Source: Neorhizobium sp. UBA3556
GTDB taxonomy: Bacteria > Pseudomonadota > Alphaproteobacteria > Rhizobiales > Rhizobiaceae
NCBI GenBank assembly: GCA_002376235.1
Contig: DFNX01000017.1
Span: 1 to 64,000, forward strand
DNA length: 64,000 nucleotides
Direction: 5' to 3'
Positions 9,715 through 18,302 of the stretch are shown here, one piece after another. The stretch's first letter is position 1. The number at the start of each line of letters is the position of its first letter. The translations under genes were made by a program, and so were the position numbers. The notes below the pieces were generated by a model that saw nothing but the letters and a program-made list of their open reading frames with translations, was not told the origin of the DNA and ran no database searches.

Positions 9715-10617
9715 TTATGCGCCGCGGGTGATCAGTTTGCCGGCTGCCGCCACCAGCTTGTCGAGCGCGAAGCCGACGACGCCGATGTAGACAAGCGCGA
9801 CGATGATGTCGGGCAGGCGGGACGAGTTCCACGCATCCCAGATGAAGAAACCGATGCCGACGCCGCCGGTCAGCATTTCGGCCGCAACGATAGCCAGCCA
9901 CGACAGGCCGACGCCGATGCGCAGGCCGGTGAAGATGTAAGGCGCTGCCGACGGCAGCATGATCTTGAAGAAGAATTCCAGCTGGTTGAGCCGCAGCACC
10001 TGGGCGACGTTGCGATAGTCCTGCGGAATGTTGCGCACGCCGACCGCCGTGTTGATGATGACCGGCCAGATCGAGGTGATGAAGATCACGAAGATGGCCG
10101 AGGGATTGGAGTCCTGGAATGCCGCGAGCGACAGCGGCAGCCAGGCGAGCGGTGGCACGGTGCGCAGAACCTGGAAGATCGGATCGAGGCCGCGCATGGC
10201 CCAGATGGATTGGCCGATGATAGCGCCGACGATGACGCCGGTGATGGCCGCCAGGCCGAAACCGTAGGCCACCCGTTGCAGCGAGACCAGCACGCGCCAG
10301 CCGAGCCCGATGTCCTGAGAGCCGAAATTGAAGAACGGGTTGACGATCAGATCATAACTCTCGTCCCAGACACGCAAGGGAGAGGGGAGGGAGGCGTCCG
10401 GTGCCGAACAGAGGACTTGCCAGACCAACATTATGATCGCGAGGACTATGAGCGGCGGCACGATATTGCGGATCGCTGCCATAGCGGTCCGCGAAATGTT
10501 CATTTTCGCTGCCGGTCTGCCGGAGAAAGGCAGGACCTTGGTTTCGACTGTATCCGGTGCCTTCGGCTTTGCGGTGCCGACCGAGGAAAGCTTGTCTTGT
10601 TGTGCCAGGGCGGACAT
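9715..10617 (-). CDS. nrtB: Nitrate/nitrite ABC transporter permease
   Basis: Inner-membrane permease of the NrtABD importer, 300 residues from the ATG at 10617 (MSALAQQDKLSSVG). It has a long hydrophilic N-terminus, then about six membrane segments (for example IVPPLIVLAIIMLVWQVL). The binding-protein-dependent permease EAA-like loop is FQVLRTVPPLAWLPLSLAAF. A long in-frame extension upstream of 10617 has a low-complexity, non-coding look. A 61-bp gap separates it from nrtA. Confidence 0.9.
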   Translation of the reverse strand: MSALAQQDKLSSVGTAKPKAPDTVETKVLPFSGRPAAKMNISRTAMAAIRNIVPPLIVLAIIMLVWQVLCSAPDASLPSPLRVWDESYDLIVNPFFNFGSQDIGLGWRVLVSLQRVAYGFGLAAITGVIVGAIIGQSIWAMRGLDPIFQVLRTVPPLAWLPLSLAAFQDSNPSAIFVIFITSIWPVIINTAVGVRNIPQDYRNVAQVLRLNQLEFFFKIMLPSAAPYIFTGLRIGVGLSWLAIVAAEMLTGGVGIGFFIWDAWNSSRLPDIIVALVYIGVVGFALDKLVAAAGKLITRGA

Positions 10618-10678
10618 TCGCGCGCTCCTTGTAAGAAGAGAGAGGGCAGCGCGTGGTTCCACGCGCCGAAAAAGGGGC

Positions 10679-11977
10679 TCAGGACACGGCCTTGATCGAA
10701 AGGCTGTCGAGATAGGCCGAGGGATTTTCCGGATCGAATACCTTGCCATCGAAGAAGGTTTCCGTACCGCGCGACGACGATGTCGGGATGTCGGAAGCGG
10801 CAATGCCGAGTTCCCTTGCGGCCTCGCGCCACAGGTCCTCACGGTTCACCTGGTCGACAAGCGCCTTGATGTCGGTATCCGGTGCGAACATGCCCCAGCG
10901 GATGTTTTCTGTAACGAACCAGCTGTCATGGCTCTTGAACGGATAGGAGGCATGGTCCTTCCAGAATTTCATGAAGAGGTCCGTACCCTTCACGTCGCGG
11001 CCATTGCCGTAGTTGATGTCGCCCTTGAGGCGGCCAAGCACATCCTTCGGCGGTACGTTGAACCACTGTCGCTTGCCGAGGATATCGGCCATCTCGGCCT
11101 TGTTATCCATGCTTTCGCACCACTGCTGTGCCTCCATGACGGCCATCAGTAGAGCCTTGGCAGCATTGGGGTTTTTCTCCACCCAGTCAGCGCGAAGCCC
11201 AAGTGCCTTTTCGGGATGTCCTTTCCAGAGTTCGCCGGTCGTGGCTGCCGTGAAACCGATCCCCTGATTGACAAGCTGCTCGTTCCAGGGCTCGCCGACA
11301 CAGAAGACATCCATGTTGCCGACCTTCATGTTCGCCACCATCTGCGGAGGCGGCACCACGATGGTCGATACGTCCTTGTTGGGGTCGATGCCGCCGGCTG
11401 CCAGCCAGTAGCGAATCCAGAGATCATGAGTGCCGCCGGGGAAGGTCATTGCGGCCTTGATTTCGCTGCCTGCTGCCTTCTTCTTTTCGAAGGCTTCTTT
11501 CAGTTTCGAAGCGTCGAGCTGCACGCCGGTTGTGGCGTATTCCTTGGCGACGGAGAGGCCCTGGCTGTCGAGATTGAGGCGGGCGAGGATCGCCATCGCC
11601 ACGGGCTTGCTGTTCTGGGTCACCTTGCCGGTATGCATGAGGTAGGGAAGCGGCGAGAGGATATGGGCGCCGTCGATGCCGTTCGACGCACCGCCGAGCA
11701 CGAGATTGTCGCGCGTTGCGCCCCAGGAGGCCTGCTTGGCGACCTCGACTTCGGTCAGGCCGTATTTGTCGAAGATGCCCATTTCCTTGGCGACGATCAA
11801 CGGGGCTGCGTCCGTGAGCGCGATATAGCCGAGCTTTACGCCCTTCACTTCCGGCCCCGGCCCGGCCGCAAAGGCGCCGGAGGGAAAGGCTGTCTTGATC
11901 GCGCCGACAAGGGCGACGGTAGCCGTGGTCTTGAGCATGCTGCGGCGGGAGATTCCGGTCGTCGAAAACTTGGTCAT
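10679..11977 (-). CDS. nrtA: Nitrate/nitrite ABC transporter substrate-binding protein
   Basis: Periplasmic nitrate-binding protein, 432 residues. The N-terminus STTGISRRSMLKTTATVAL is a twin-arginine-type signal, followed by an Ala-rich cleavage region (PSGAFAAG). The NMT1/NrtA-like body contains LGYIALTDAAPLIVAKE. The start at 11977 (MTKFSTTG) has AGAGGGAACC upstream. It is the first gene of the nrt-nir-nas operon and is preceded by a leader of about 200 nt with an ANTAR-type hairpin. The cytoplasmic sensor nasS, just upstream, is a paralogue without a signal peptide. Confidence 0.92.
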   Translation of the reverse strand: MTKFSTTGISRRSMLKTTATVALVGAIKTAFPSGAFAAGPGPEVKGVKLGYIALTDAAPLIVAKEMGIFDKYGLTEVEVAKQASWGATRDNLVLGGASNGIDGAHILSPLPYLMHTGKVTQNSKPVAMAILARLNLDSQGLSVAKEYATTGVQLDASKLKEAFEKKKAAGSEIKAAMTFPGGTHDLWIRYWLAAGGIDPNKDVSTIVVPPPQMVANMKVGNMDVFCVGEPWNEQLVNQGIGFTAATTGELWKGHPEKALGLRADWVEKNPNAAKALLMAVMEAQQWCESMDNKAEMADILGKRQWFNVPPKDVLGRLKGDINYGNGRDVKGTDLFMKFWKDHASYPFKSHDSWFVTENIRWGMFAPDTDIKALVDQVNREDLWREAARELGIAASDIPTSSSRGTETFFDGKVFDPENPSAYLDSLSIKAVS

Positions 11978-12017
11978 GCGCAGGTTCCCTCTGCTGGTGG
12001 CTTGAAATTTTGGACAT

Positions 12018-12044
12018 AAAAAAACGCCGCTCGGAAATCGCGCC
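12018..12044 (-). terminator. Candidate attenuator in the nrtA leader
   Basis: On the minus strand a GC-rich imperfect hairpin (12025-12044) is followed by seven Ts (12018-12024), about 40 nt before the nrtA start. The stem is weak by eye, and longer-range pairing with CGCTC near 12125 is possible. A terminator here is what NasT-type antitermination would need. The T run and its position are seen; function is inferred. Confidence 0.45.
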
Positions 12045-12126
12045 ATCAGGAAAGGATAAATCCTGGGCAGCAAAAACCTTGCGACGTCGATGTCTTTGAA
12101 GAACGCTTATCGCGCGTTCATGAGCG

Positions 12127-12144
12127 CCGGTCGCCGTTGACCGG
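12127..12144 (-). promoter_or_regulatory. ANTAR-type hexaloop hairpin in the nrtA leader (NasT target)
   Basis: On the minus strand the sequence is CCGGTC-AACGGC-GACCGG, a perfect 6-bp stem with a six-base loop having A at position 1 and G at position 4. That is the loop rule known for RNA targets of ANTAR antiterminators such as NasT, whose gene lies 1.5 kb upstream. A second, weaker candidate (stem GAC/GTC, loop ATCGAC) lies about 40 nt further downstream. Another stem, GGCACA/TGTGCC (12145-12173), directly precedes this one. Confidence 0.65.
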
Positions 12145-12327
12145 GGCACAACAAGCAAAGCAAGCGGTGTGCCATTTACGCGTGTATAAGTTAAGTCACT
12201 AAATTTGTTTTAAGAAATTTGCCCAGACCGTCATTGGCTGATTTGTCGCCATGTCGGCCGCCTGCAATAATTTTGGGCGATTGCCAAAATATAGGCGAGC
12301 AAGGGTTAGGCAGATCGATCCGGAAAG

Positions 12328-13605
12328 TCAGGTCTCTTGGCTGTCGTGGCCTTTGGGGAGGGCTGTGCTGACGGAGAAATTTTCGACATAGCCGGAGATG
12401 TTGGATGGGTCGAAAACATGTCCATCCATGAAGTGGTCCGAAATGTCCAGGCCTTCCATGCCGAAGTCCGCCTCGGCTGGTCCGGTCCCGAGCGCCGTGC
12501 GATAAAGGTCGGGTCTGTAGGCGCTTGCGGCGCTCCTCAACCCTTGCTCGCTCAATTCAGCCTGCCCCCAGCGGATCATCTGGCTATAGATCCATAACGC
12601 ATGACCAGGCTTGGGATAATTGGCAAATTCCCGATGAAACTTGAAGTAGTCGGGAATGATCCGGCGGTTTCCTTTGGCGTCGAGACTGAATTCGCCGGCA
12701 AGTACATGGCGGATGATGTCGACCGGAGCCGCGATGAAACGCGGATCAGCCAGAGCTTTTGCCAGCGCGTCGTGGTTTGCGGCCTGGTCACACCATCTGG
12801 CCGCCGCATCCAGCGCCACGATAAGGCGCGATACCGTGTCGGAGTGACTATCGGCCCATTCCGGGCGCATGCCGATGACCTTTTCAGGTGCCGATGGCCA
12901 GATATCCTGCTTGGCCGCGACGATGCGTCCGACACCGCGTTCCGACGCGATCATGTTCCAGGGCGCGCCAACGCAGAAGCCGTCGATGGCCCCGGCTGCC
13001 AGTGCATCGGATGTCAGCGGTGGGGGGACGACGACCAGCTTGACGTCCTGATCAGGATTGATGCCACCGGCGGCCAGCCAATAGCGAAATTCGTAATTGT
13101 GGGAGGAGAAGGGGTAGGTGACGCCGAACATTGGCAGCGCTTCGCCGCGCGCCTTCATATTCTGCAGAACCTTGGCCAGCGATTGAGCATTTTCTAGTCC
13201 GCTTGCGCTTTCCGAAATCCCGTCGATGTCGCGCATGCGCTCGAAAAGCCGGGTCGAAAGCGTGATCGCATTGCCGCCGCGACCGAGAGAGAAGGGGGTT
13301 GTGGTGGGAGACGGGTTGGATCCGAGCCCGAGCATGGAGGCGACGGGCATGGGAGACAGCATGTGGGCGATGTCGAACTGCCTGAAGGCCAGGCGGTCGC
13401 GTACATTTGCCCAGGATACATCCTTGACGAGGTCGAGGGTCAGTCCCTCTCTGGCTGCAAAGCCAAATTCGGCAGCGGCGATCAGCACGGAGGCATCGAC
13501 GAGCGGTATAAAACCTGCGCGTACGAGTTTGAGACCTTCTCCGGCAATAATCGAAGGCGTTGGAAGCTTGCTATTCGGCTGGCCGATATTGCTCATCATG
13601 TTCAC
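12328..13605 (-). CDS. nasS: Nitrate sensor protein NasS (NrtA-like, cytoplasmic)
   Basis: An NrtA/NMT1-type nitrate-binding protein, 425 residues, without a signal peptide (MNMMSNIGQPNSKLPTPS). In the NasS-NasT system, NasS holds NasT inactive until nitrate or nitrite binds. It shares with NrtA the segments AHMLSPMPV (cf. AHILSPLPY), RYWLAAGGINPDQDV and DGFCVGAPWN. The missing signal peptide and the neighbouring nasT (20 bp gap) make sensor the best call over transporter subunit. It is transcribed toward the nrtA leader it would control. Confidence 0.88.
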   Translation of the reverse strand: MNMMSNIGQPNSKLPTPSIIAGEGLKLVRAGFIPLVDASVLIAAAEFGFAAREGLTLDLVKDVSWANVRDRLAFRQFDIAHMLSPMPVASMLGLGSNPSPTTTPFSLGRGGNAITLSTRLFERMRDIDGISESASGLENAQSLAKVLQNMKARGEALPMFGVTYPFSSHNYEFRYWLAAGGINPDQDVKLVVVPPPLTSDALAAGAIDGFCVGAPWNMIASERGVGRIVAAKQDIWPSAPEKVIGMRPEWADSHSDTVSRLIVALDAAARWCDQAANHDALAKALADPRFIAAPVDIIRHVLAGEFSLDAKGNRRIIPDYFKFHREFANYPKPGHALWIYSQMIRWGQAELSEQGLRSAASAYRPDLYRTALGTGPAEADFGMEGLDISDHFMDGHVFDPSNISGYVENFSVSTALPKGHDSQET

Positions 13606-13625
13606 TCCGGCGTCTCCGGACCTTT

Positions 13626-14222
13626 TTACTGCATCAGAAGTCCCGCGGCGGTGACGACGCTCTGCGCGATTTCCGACATCTTCTTCTTTTCGTTCATCGC
13701 GGTTTGACGCAGGAGAGCGAATGCATCCTCCTCCGAAAGCCCGCGCATTTTCATCAATATGCCCTTGGCACGCTCGATGACCTTACGTTCTTCAAGTGCC
13801 GATTTGGCCTCGGCCAGTTCCCGCTGCAACCGGCTGAAGGCATTGAAGCGGCTCACGGCCATGTCGAGGATCGACTTGACACGTTCCTTCTTCAATCCGT
13901 CAACGACATAGGCCGAGACACCGGCCTCCATGGCCGCCTCAATCTGCGCCGTATCCGAGCGATCGACGAACATCGCGATCGGCCGGCTGACCGTGCGCGT
14001 CAGCTGGAACAGATGCTCCATCATGTCGCGATTGGGGTTTTCGATATCGATGACGATGACATCCGGCTTCGTTGTCTCGATAATCCTAGCGACACCGTTG
14101 ACCTCGTTGATCACCGTGACATTCGAATGTCCTGCTTCGCGCAAACCCTCTTCAATGATGGAGGCACGGATAGCGTTTTCATCAATCACCAGGATGGTCA
14201 GGTCGGAATGCGTGATCGTCAT
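13626..14222 (-). CDS. nasT: Transcription antiterminator NasT (ANTAR domain)
   Basis: 198 residues. Residues 8-120 form a receiver-like domain (LTILVIDENAIRASIIEEGL, VIVIDIENPNRDMM) and about 130-195 an ANTAR RNA-binding domain (IERAKGILMKMRGLSEEDAF). Family role: when freed from NasS it binds tandem hexaloop hairpins in the nitrate operon leader and prevents termination. A matching hairpin is at 12127-12144. It starts 2 bp after the stop of a small membrane-protein gene, suggesting co-translation. Confidence 0.93.
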   Translation of the reverse strand: MTITHSDLTILVIDENAIRASIIEEGLREAGHSNVTVINEVNGVARIIETTKPDVIVIDIENPNRDMMEHLFQLTRTVSRPIAMFVDRSDTAQIEAAMEAGVSAYVVDGLKKERVKSILDMAVSRFNAFSRLQRELAEAKSALEERKVIERAKGILMKMRGLSEEDAFALLRQTAMNEKKKMSEIAQSVVTAAGLLMQ

Positions 14223-14224
14223 GG

Positions 14225-14527
14225 TCAGCTGCCAGCCTCATGAAGATAAGCGGCGAAACTGCATGCTGCAATTGCAAGCGACCACGGCAAGGATAGTCTT
14301 CTGCCAATAAATGCGGCAATCGCAATGCCGCCAGCCGCCAACAAAGCACTCATCAGTAGACCGTGTGTGGTCAGCGCCAGTCCGAGCGAGCCGAGAGAGA
14401 TGCTCGTGGCTGCGGTCACTTGCGCTAGATGGGATTTCGTCATGTCCGGTCTGTATGCAAACATCGATACAAAACCTGCCCAGCTCAATCCGATTGCAAC
14501 GCAAACAAATAGCAGATGCCCCAACAT
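14225..14527 (-). CDS. Small membrane protein of unknown function upstream of nasT
   Basis: About 100 residues from the ATG at 14527 (MLGHLLFVCVAIGLSWAGF), which has AGGAGG just upstream. Three or four hydrophobic segments are evident, with short basic loops (YRPDMTKS, GRRLSLP). No family was recognised. Its stop is 2 bp before the nasT ATG, so the two are probably translated together and the gene may be the first of a three-gene nasT-nasS transcript. A role in nitrate sensing or signalling is only inferred from position. Confidence 0.6.
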   Translation of the reverse strand: MLGHLLFVCVAIGLSWAGFVSMFAYRPDMTKSHLAQVTAATSISLGSLGLALTTHGLLMSALLAAGGIAIAAFIGRRLSLPWSLAIAACSFAAYLHEAGS

Positions 14528-14822
14528 AACCTCCTGTCTAGCGAGAGAGGCGAAGCAATCTGCGTGCCACACGATAATCGATAGACCGATAGGCGCAGAG
14601 GATCGCTGCTATCTGAACGCGGATCGTTCTTTGGGCGGTTTCCAAGTTTTTGGTAATAGCGACTGTATTTCAGGCACCAGCTGCATCAGCGGATTACGGG
14701 GCAGCGGTTCATATCCCATCAAGAGCAAAACGTAGATCGTATCCACATATGACGGCTTCGACCGTCCGACGAATGATCGGGATTCGTCATATGAGATCCT
14801 CCGTCGAGCCGAATCATGGCTC
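14528..14822. other. Gene-free stretch between the nasT operon and hydantoinase gene
   Basis: About 295 bp. It probably holds the promoter of the small membrane protein/nasT/nasS transcript. A minus-strand reading frame of 74 codons (14609-14833) overlaps the hydantoinase end but resembles nothing I recognise and has no clear ribosome site. I see no IS tip or strong hairpin. Confidence 0.4.
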
Positions 14823-16229
14823 TCAGGAAACAAGGGAGGAGCGATTCCTCTGGAGATAGCTGCCGCGTCCCTTCCGCTGGGTTAGCAGTCCATTCTTCAT
14901 TATCGTCTCGCCACCCAAGAGCAGGTGCACCGGCCAGCCACGCACTTCCTGCCCCTCATAAGGTGTATAATCGGCGCCCTGCTGCAGGATGTCATTTGTA
15001 ATTGTAATTCTTTTGTCCGGGTCCCACAGAGCAATGTCAGCATCGGCTCCGATCGCAATCGTGCCTTTGCGCGGGTATAAACCATAAAGCTTGGCGTGGT
15101 TGGTCGAGGTGACGGCGACGAACTGGTTTATGTCGATGCGGCCCTTCATCACCCCTTCCGAAAACAAGATCGGCAGACGTGTGGCGACGCCGGGAATGCC
15201 GTTCGGAATCCAGCGGAAGTGCCGCTTGCCTTTCTCGTTCAGTTTTCCTTCCGGGTCATCGAAGCGGAAGGGGCAATGATCAGATGAAAACACATCAAAC
15301 ACGCCCTGTTCCAACCCCTCCCAGCAGGCATCTTGGTTCGCCTTGTCACGCGGCGGTGGGGAGCAGACATATTTTGCGCCTTCCATCCCGCTCTGGTCCA
15401 GATCGTCGGCGGTCAGCATCAGATATTGCGGGCAGGTTTCGCCAACGATCTTCTGGCCGCGCTGGCGGGCTCTGCGAATTTCTTCCATCGCCTGTCGGTT
15501 GGAGACGTGAACGATGACGATGGGAACATCGACGATTTCAGCAAGCGAGAGTGCCCGATGGGTCGCTTCTCGCTCGGCGGCGATGGGCCGCGTCGTCGCG
15601 TGGTATTTTGGCTCGAATTTGCCGTCTTCCTCATGTCGCCCGATGAGATATCGGATGGCGTCTTCGTTCTCGCAATGGACCATGACGAGCGCGCCCGTAC
15701 GGCGCGCCGTGTCCAGCGTGGCGAGGATTTCGTCGTCACGAAGCCGCAAGCCCTCATAGGTCATAAAGACCTTCAGCGAGGTATAGCCGTCCTCCACCAA
15801 AGCTGGCAGCTCTTGTCCCAAAACCTCGGCGGTGGGATCGGTTATGACGAGATGGAAGGACACATCAATATGGCACTTGCCTTCCGCCTTGGCGTGATAA
15901 ATCTTCAACGCCTCGCGCAGCGACTGTCCCTTTTCCTGCATGCAGAAGGCCAGAACCGTGCTGTTGCCGCCGATGGCGGCAGAGCGCGTGCCGCTGTCGA
16001 AATCATCGGCCATCACGATGCCATCGCCCGAGGGCTGATCAAGATGGACATGACTGTCGATGCCGCCGGGCATGACGAAAAGGCCGGTGGCGTCGATGAT
16101 CTCGTCGGCATCGGTCAGTTCTGCGGCAAGTGCTGCGATGCGACCATCCTTGATGCCGACATCGCTGACGAAGGTGTCGCTTGCCGTCACCACGGTTCCG
16201 TGCCTGATCACCGTATCGAAACGCATCAT
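14823..16229 (-). CDS. Dihydropyrimidinase / D-hydantoinase-type cyclic amidohydrolase
   Basis: 468 residues, the usual size for this amidohydrolase subgroup, which opens cyclic ureides (hydantoins, dihydropyrimidines). The binuclear metal ligands can be placed: H60 and H62 (DSHVHLDQP), the carboxylated Lys K153 (SLKVFMTYEG), H184 (VMVHCEN), H240 (IVHVSN) and D316 (SSDHCPF). It is the last gene of an operon with a class V PLP enzyme and an amino-acid-type ABC importer, so its substrate is probably what the transporter brings in or a product of the PLP enzyme. No carbamoylase or beta-ureidopropionase gene lies nearby, so the ring-opened product must be used elsewhere or differently. Class is certain, exact substrate unknown. 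Confidence 0.85.
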   Translation of the reverse strand: MMRFDTVIRHGTVVTASDTFVSDVGIKDGRIAALAAELTDADEIIDATGLFVMPGGIDSHVHLDQPSGDGIVMADDFDSGTRSAAIGGNSTVLAFCMQEKGQSLREALKIYHAKAEGKCHIDVSFHLVITDPTAEVLGQELPALVEDGYTSLKVFMTYEGLRLRDDEILATLDTARRTGALVMVHCENEDAIRYLIGRHEEDGKFEPKYHATTRPIAAEREATHRALSLAEIVDVPIVIVHVSNRQAMEEIRRARQRGQKIVGETCPQYLMLTADDLDQSGMEGAKYVCSPPPRDKANQDACWEGLEQGVFDVFSSDHCPFRFDDPEGKLNEKGKRHFRWIPNGIPGVATRLPILFSEGVMKGRIDINQFVAVTSTNHAKLYGLYPRKGTIAIGADADIALWDPDKRITITNDILQQGADYTPYEGQEVRGWPVHLLLGGETIMKNGLLTQRKGRGSYLQRNRSSLVS

Positions 16230-16255
16230 TCCATGTCCTTCTTGCCGTTCACAGT

Positions 16256-17521
16256 TCAGCCTGCTTTCGCAAATCCCGCATCGCCGGATAGAATACGATC
16301 AAGCGCTGCCGTGAAACGGTCGACTTCTTCCAGCGTGTTGTAATGGACCATGGAAACCCGCAGCATGCCGCCGTGGTCGGTGAGTCCGAGATATTCGGCA
16401 AGCCTTCTGGAGTGGAAATCGCCAAAACGCATGGCGATGTTTTCGTTGTCCATTGCCTTGCAAAGGTCGCCTGCCTCACGTCCGTCGAAGCGGAAGGCAA
16501 TTGTAGGCACGCGAGTTTCATCATGATTGGTGATCTGTCCAACGATCCGGCAATCGTTGCGGGAACGCAGATAACTCAGCAAGCGTTCGGTCAGAAGATT
16601 TTCCTGTGCCGTGATGGCTGCAAAGGCAGCTTCGATTTTCTGGCGCACCGTGCCTGTCTCGCCAGCCTGTTCGCCGAGCGCGGCCAGGTAGTCGACGATG
16701 CCACAGGTGGAATAGGCCAGTTCATAGTTGGGGTTGCCCGGCTCCAGTTTGCCCGGCACTTTGTCCTTGCCGTAGAAATAATGGTAGAGCGTGTCGAGTT
16801 CGAGCAGCAGGTCATACTTGCCATACATCAGCGCATAATGTGGCCCATATGTCTTGTAGAGGCTGAAGACATAATAATCGACGTTCAGCGCCTGCACGTC
16901 GACTGCCCGGTGTGGAGCATAGGCAACGGCGTCGACGCAAATCTTTGCCCCGCGGGCATGCACGAAATCAGCGATCTCTCGGATCGGATTGATCGATCCG
17001 AGAATGTTGGAGACATGAGTGACGCAGACCATTTTCGTGCGCTCACTCATCTGCTGTTCGAGGTCCGCTAAATCGAGCGTTAGCGTTTCCTTGTTCAGCG
17101 GCCAGAATTTGAGGATTATGCCCGCGTCCTGCAATCTATCCCAGGGGCCTATGTTGGATTCGTGGTCGCTTACGGTGACGATGATTTCATCGCCCGCTGA
17201 CAGTTGGCTCTGCATGGCACGGGCAAGGTTTTGCAAAAGCGCCGTGGTGGAGCCGCCAAATACGATTTCTTCCGGTCTCGACGCATTGACCAGATGCATG
17301 GCCGCCGTCCGCGCCTCATAGAGTGCATTGGCCGCGCTTTGCGAAACCTCGTAGGAGCCGCCGATCTGGACGTTCTTTTCGATCAAAAACGTACTGATGC
17401 GCTCCATCGCGCCTTTCAGAATTTGTGATCCGCCCGCATTATCGAAATAGGTCCAGCCGCGTGACAAGCCTGGAAACTGGCTGCGCACGTAATCGAGGTC
17501 GAGCGGTGAGGTGGTGGTCAT
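16256..17521 (-). CDS. Class V PLP-dependent enzyme, cysteine-desulfurase-like
   Basis: 421 residues. A fold-type I aminotransferase class V protein of the cysteine-desulfurase-like group. The PLP lysine is probably K223 (YYVFSLYKTYGPH), with D197 in AKICVDAVAYAPH pairing the pyridine nitrogen and H120 (TVSDHESNIGPW) stacking. GGSTTALLQNLA is the phosphate-binding loop. The N-terminal FDNAGGSQI is typical. I see no Cys in the loop position that true desulfurases use, so desulfuration is not implied. It sits 27 bp from the hydantoinase gene and 28 bp from the ABC ATPase gene, suggesting that it acts on the imported amino compound. Confidence 0.82.
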   Translation of the reverse strand: MTTTSPLDLDYVRSQFPGLSRGWTYFDNAGGSQILKGAMERISTFLIEKNVQIGGSYEVSQSAANALYEARTAAMHLVNASRPEEIVFGGSTTALLQNLARAMQSQLSAGDEIIVTVSDHESNIGPWDRLQDAGIILKFWPLNKETLTLDLADLEQQMSERTKMVCVTHVSNILGSINPIREIADFVHARGAKICVDAVAYAPHRAVDVQALNVDYYVFSLYKTYGPHYALMYGKYDLLLELDTLYHYFYGKDKVPGKLEPGNPNYELAYSTCGIVDYLAALGEQAGETGTVRQKIEAAFAAITAQENLLTERLLSYLRSRNDCRIVGQITNHDETRVPTIAFRFDGREAGDLCKAMDNENIAMRFGDFHSRRLAEYLGLTDHGGMLRVSMVHYNTLEEVDRFTAALDRILSGDAGFAKAG

Positions 17522-17549
17522 GCCTGGTATCTCCCGAATGCTCTTTTAT

Positions 17550-18302
17550 TCAGTGATTGAGGACGGCGCGAAGGAAGCTGCGCGTCCTTGTCTCTTTTGG
17601 ATTGTCAAAAATGTCTGAAGGCGTGCCGGCTTCGACCAGCCTGCCGCCATCCATGAAGATGACGCGGTCTGCCACCTGACGGGCAAACCCCATCTCGTGG
17701 GTGACAATTACCATCGTCACGCCAGTGCCAGCCAGCTTGCGCATCACATCCAGCACCTCGCCGACCATTTCCGGATCGAGCGCCGATGTCGGCTCATCAA
17801 ACAGCAGAACGCGTGGCTCCATGGCAAGCGCCCGCGCAATGGCCACACGCTGTTGCTGGCCGCCTGAGAGCTGGCCGGGAAATTTCTCTGCTTGCTCTGA
17901 AATGCCGACGCGGGCTAGAAGCTCGCGCGCCTTGCCTTGGGCCTCCGCTTCCGGTGTCTTTCGCACCCGCATGGGCGCAATCATGACGTTTCTAAGAACC
18001 GTCATATGTGGAAACAGATTGAACGACTGGAACACCATACCGACATCGGCACGCACCTTGGCAAGGGCGGGACCGGGGGCAACGCGAATGCCATCCACCG
18101 TGATAGTGCTATCTGGCGAAAAGGCTTCCAGATGGTTGATGCAGCGAATGAGCGTCGATTTGCCGGACCCAGAAGGCCCGATGACGCAGACGACTTCGCC
18201 TTCGGCCACGTCGAGATCAATGCCGTGAAGGACGGTGAAGGTACCATAAGCTTTGGTCAGCCCACGGATGGAAATGAGGGGAGCGGAGGTCTTTTCCATC
18301 AA
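17550..18302 (-). CDS. Polar amino acid ABC transporter ATP-binding protein
   Basis: 250 residues, GlnQ/HisP type. Walker A GPSGSGKST, signature LSGGQQQRVAIARA, Walker B VLLFDEPTSALDPEM. The start codon overlaps the permease stop (TGATG), so the two are translationally coupled. With the single permease and the binding protein it forms a complete importer of the polar-amino-acid class. The substrate is not evident from the sequence; the downstream hydantoinase suggests an amino-acid-like or ureido compound. Confidence 0.9.
   Translation of the reverse strand: MMEKTSAPLISIRGLTKAYGTFTVLHGIDLDVAEGEVVCVIGPSGSGKSTLIRCINHLEAFSPDSTITVDGIRVAPGPALAKVRADVGMVFQSFNLFPHMTVLRNVMIAPMRVRKTPEAEAQGKARELLARVGISEQAEKFPGQLSGGQQQRVAIARALAMEPRVLLFDEPTSALDPEMVGEVLDVMRKLAGTGVTMVIVTHEMGFARQVADRVIFMDGGRLVEAGTPSDIFDNPKETRTRSFLRAVLNH

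Noticed and set aside
12263..12286. Possible sigma-54 promoter upstream of nrtA (TGGCA and TTGCA on the minus strand)
   Set aside because: The GG and GC elements are about 19 bases apart, whereas the -24/-12 promoter needs about 10 bases between them.
14609..14833. 74-codon minus-strand reading frame between the hydantoinase gene and nasT operon
   Set aside because: It overlaps the hydantoinase end, has no recognisable similarity and no clear ribosome site. Kept only as part of the gene-free stretch.
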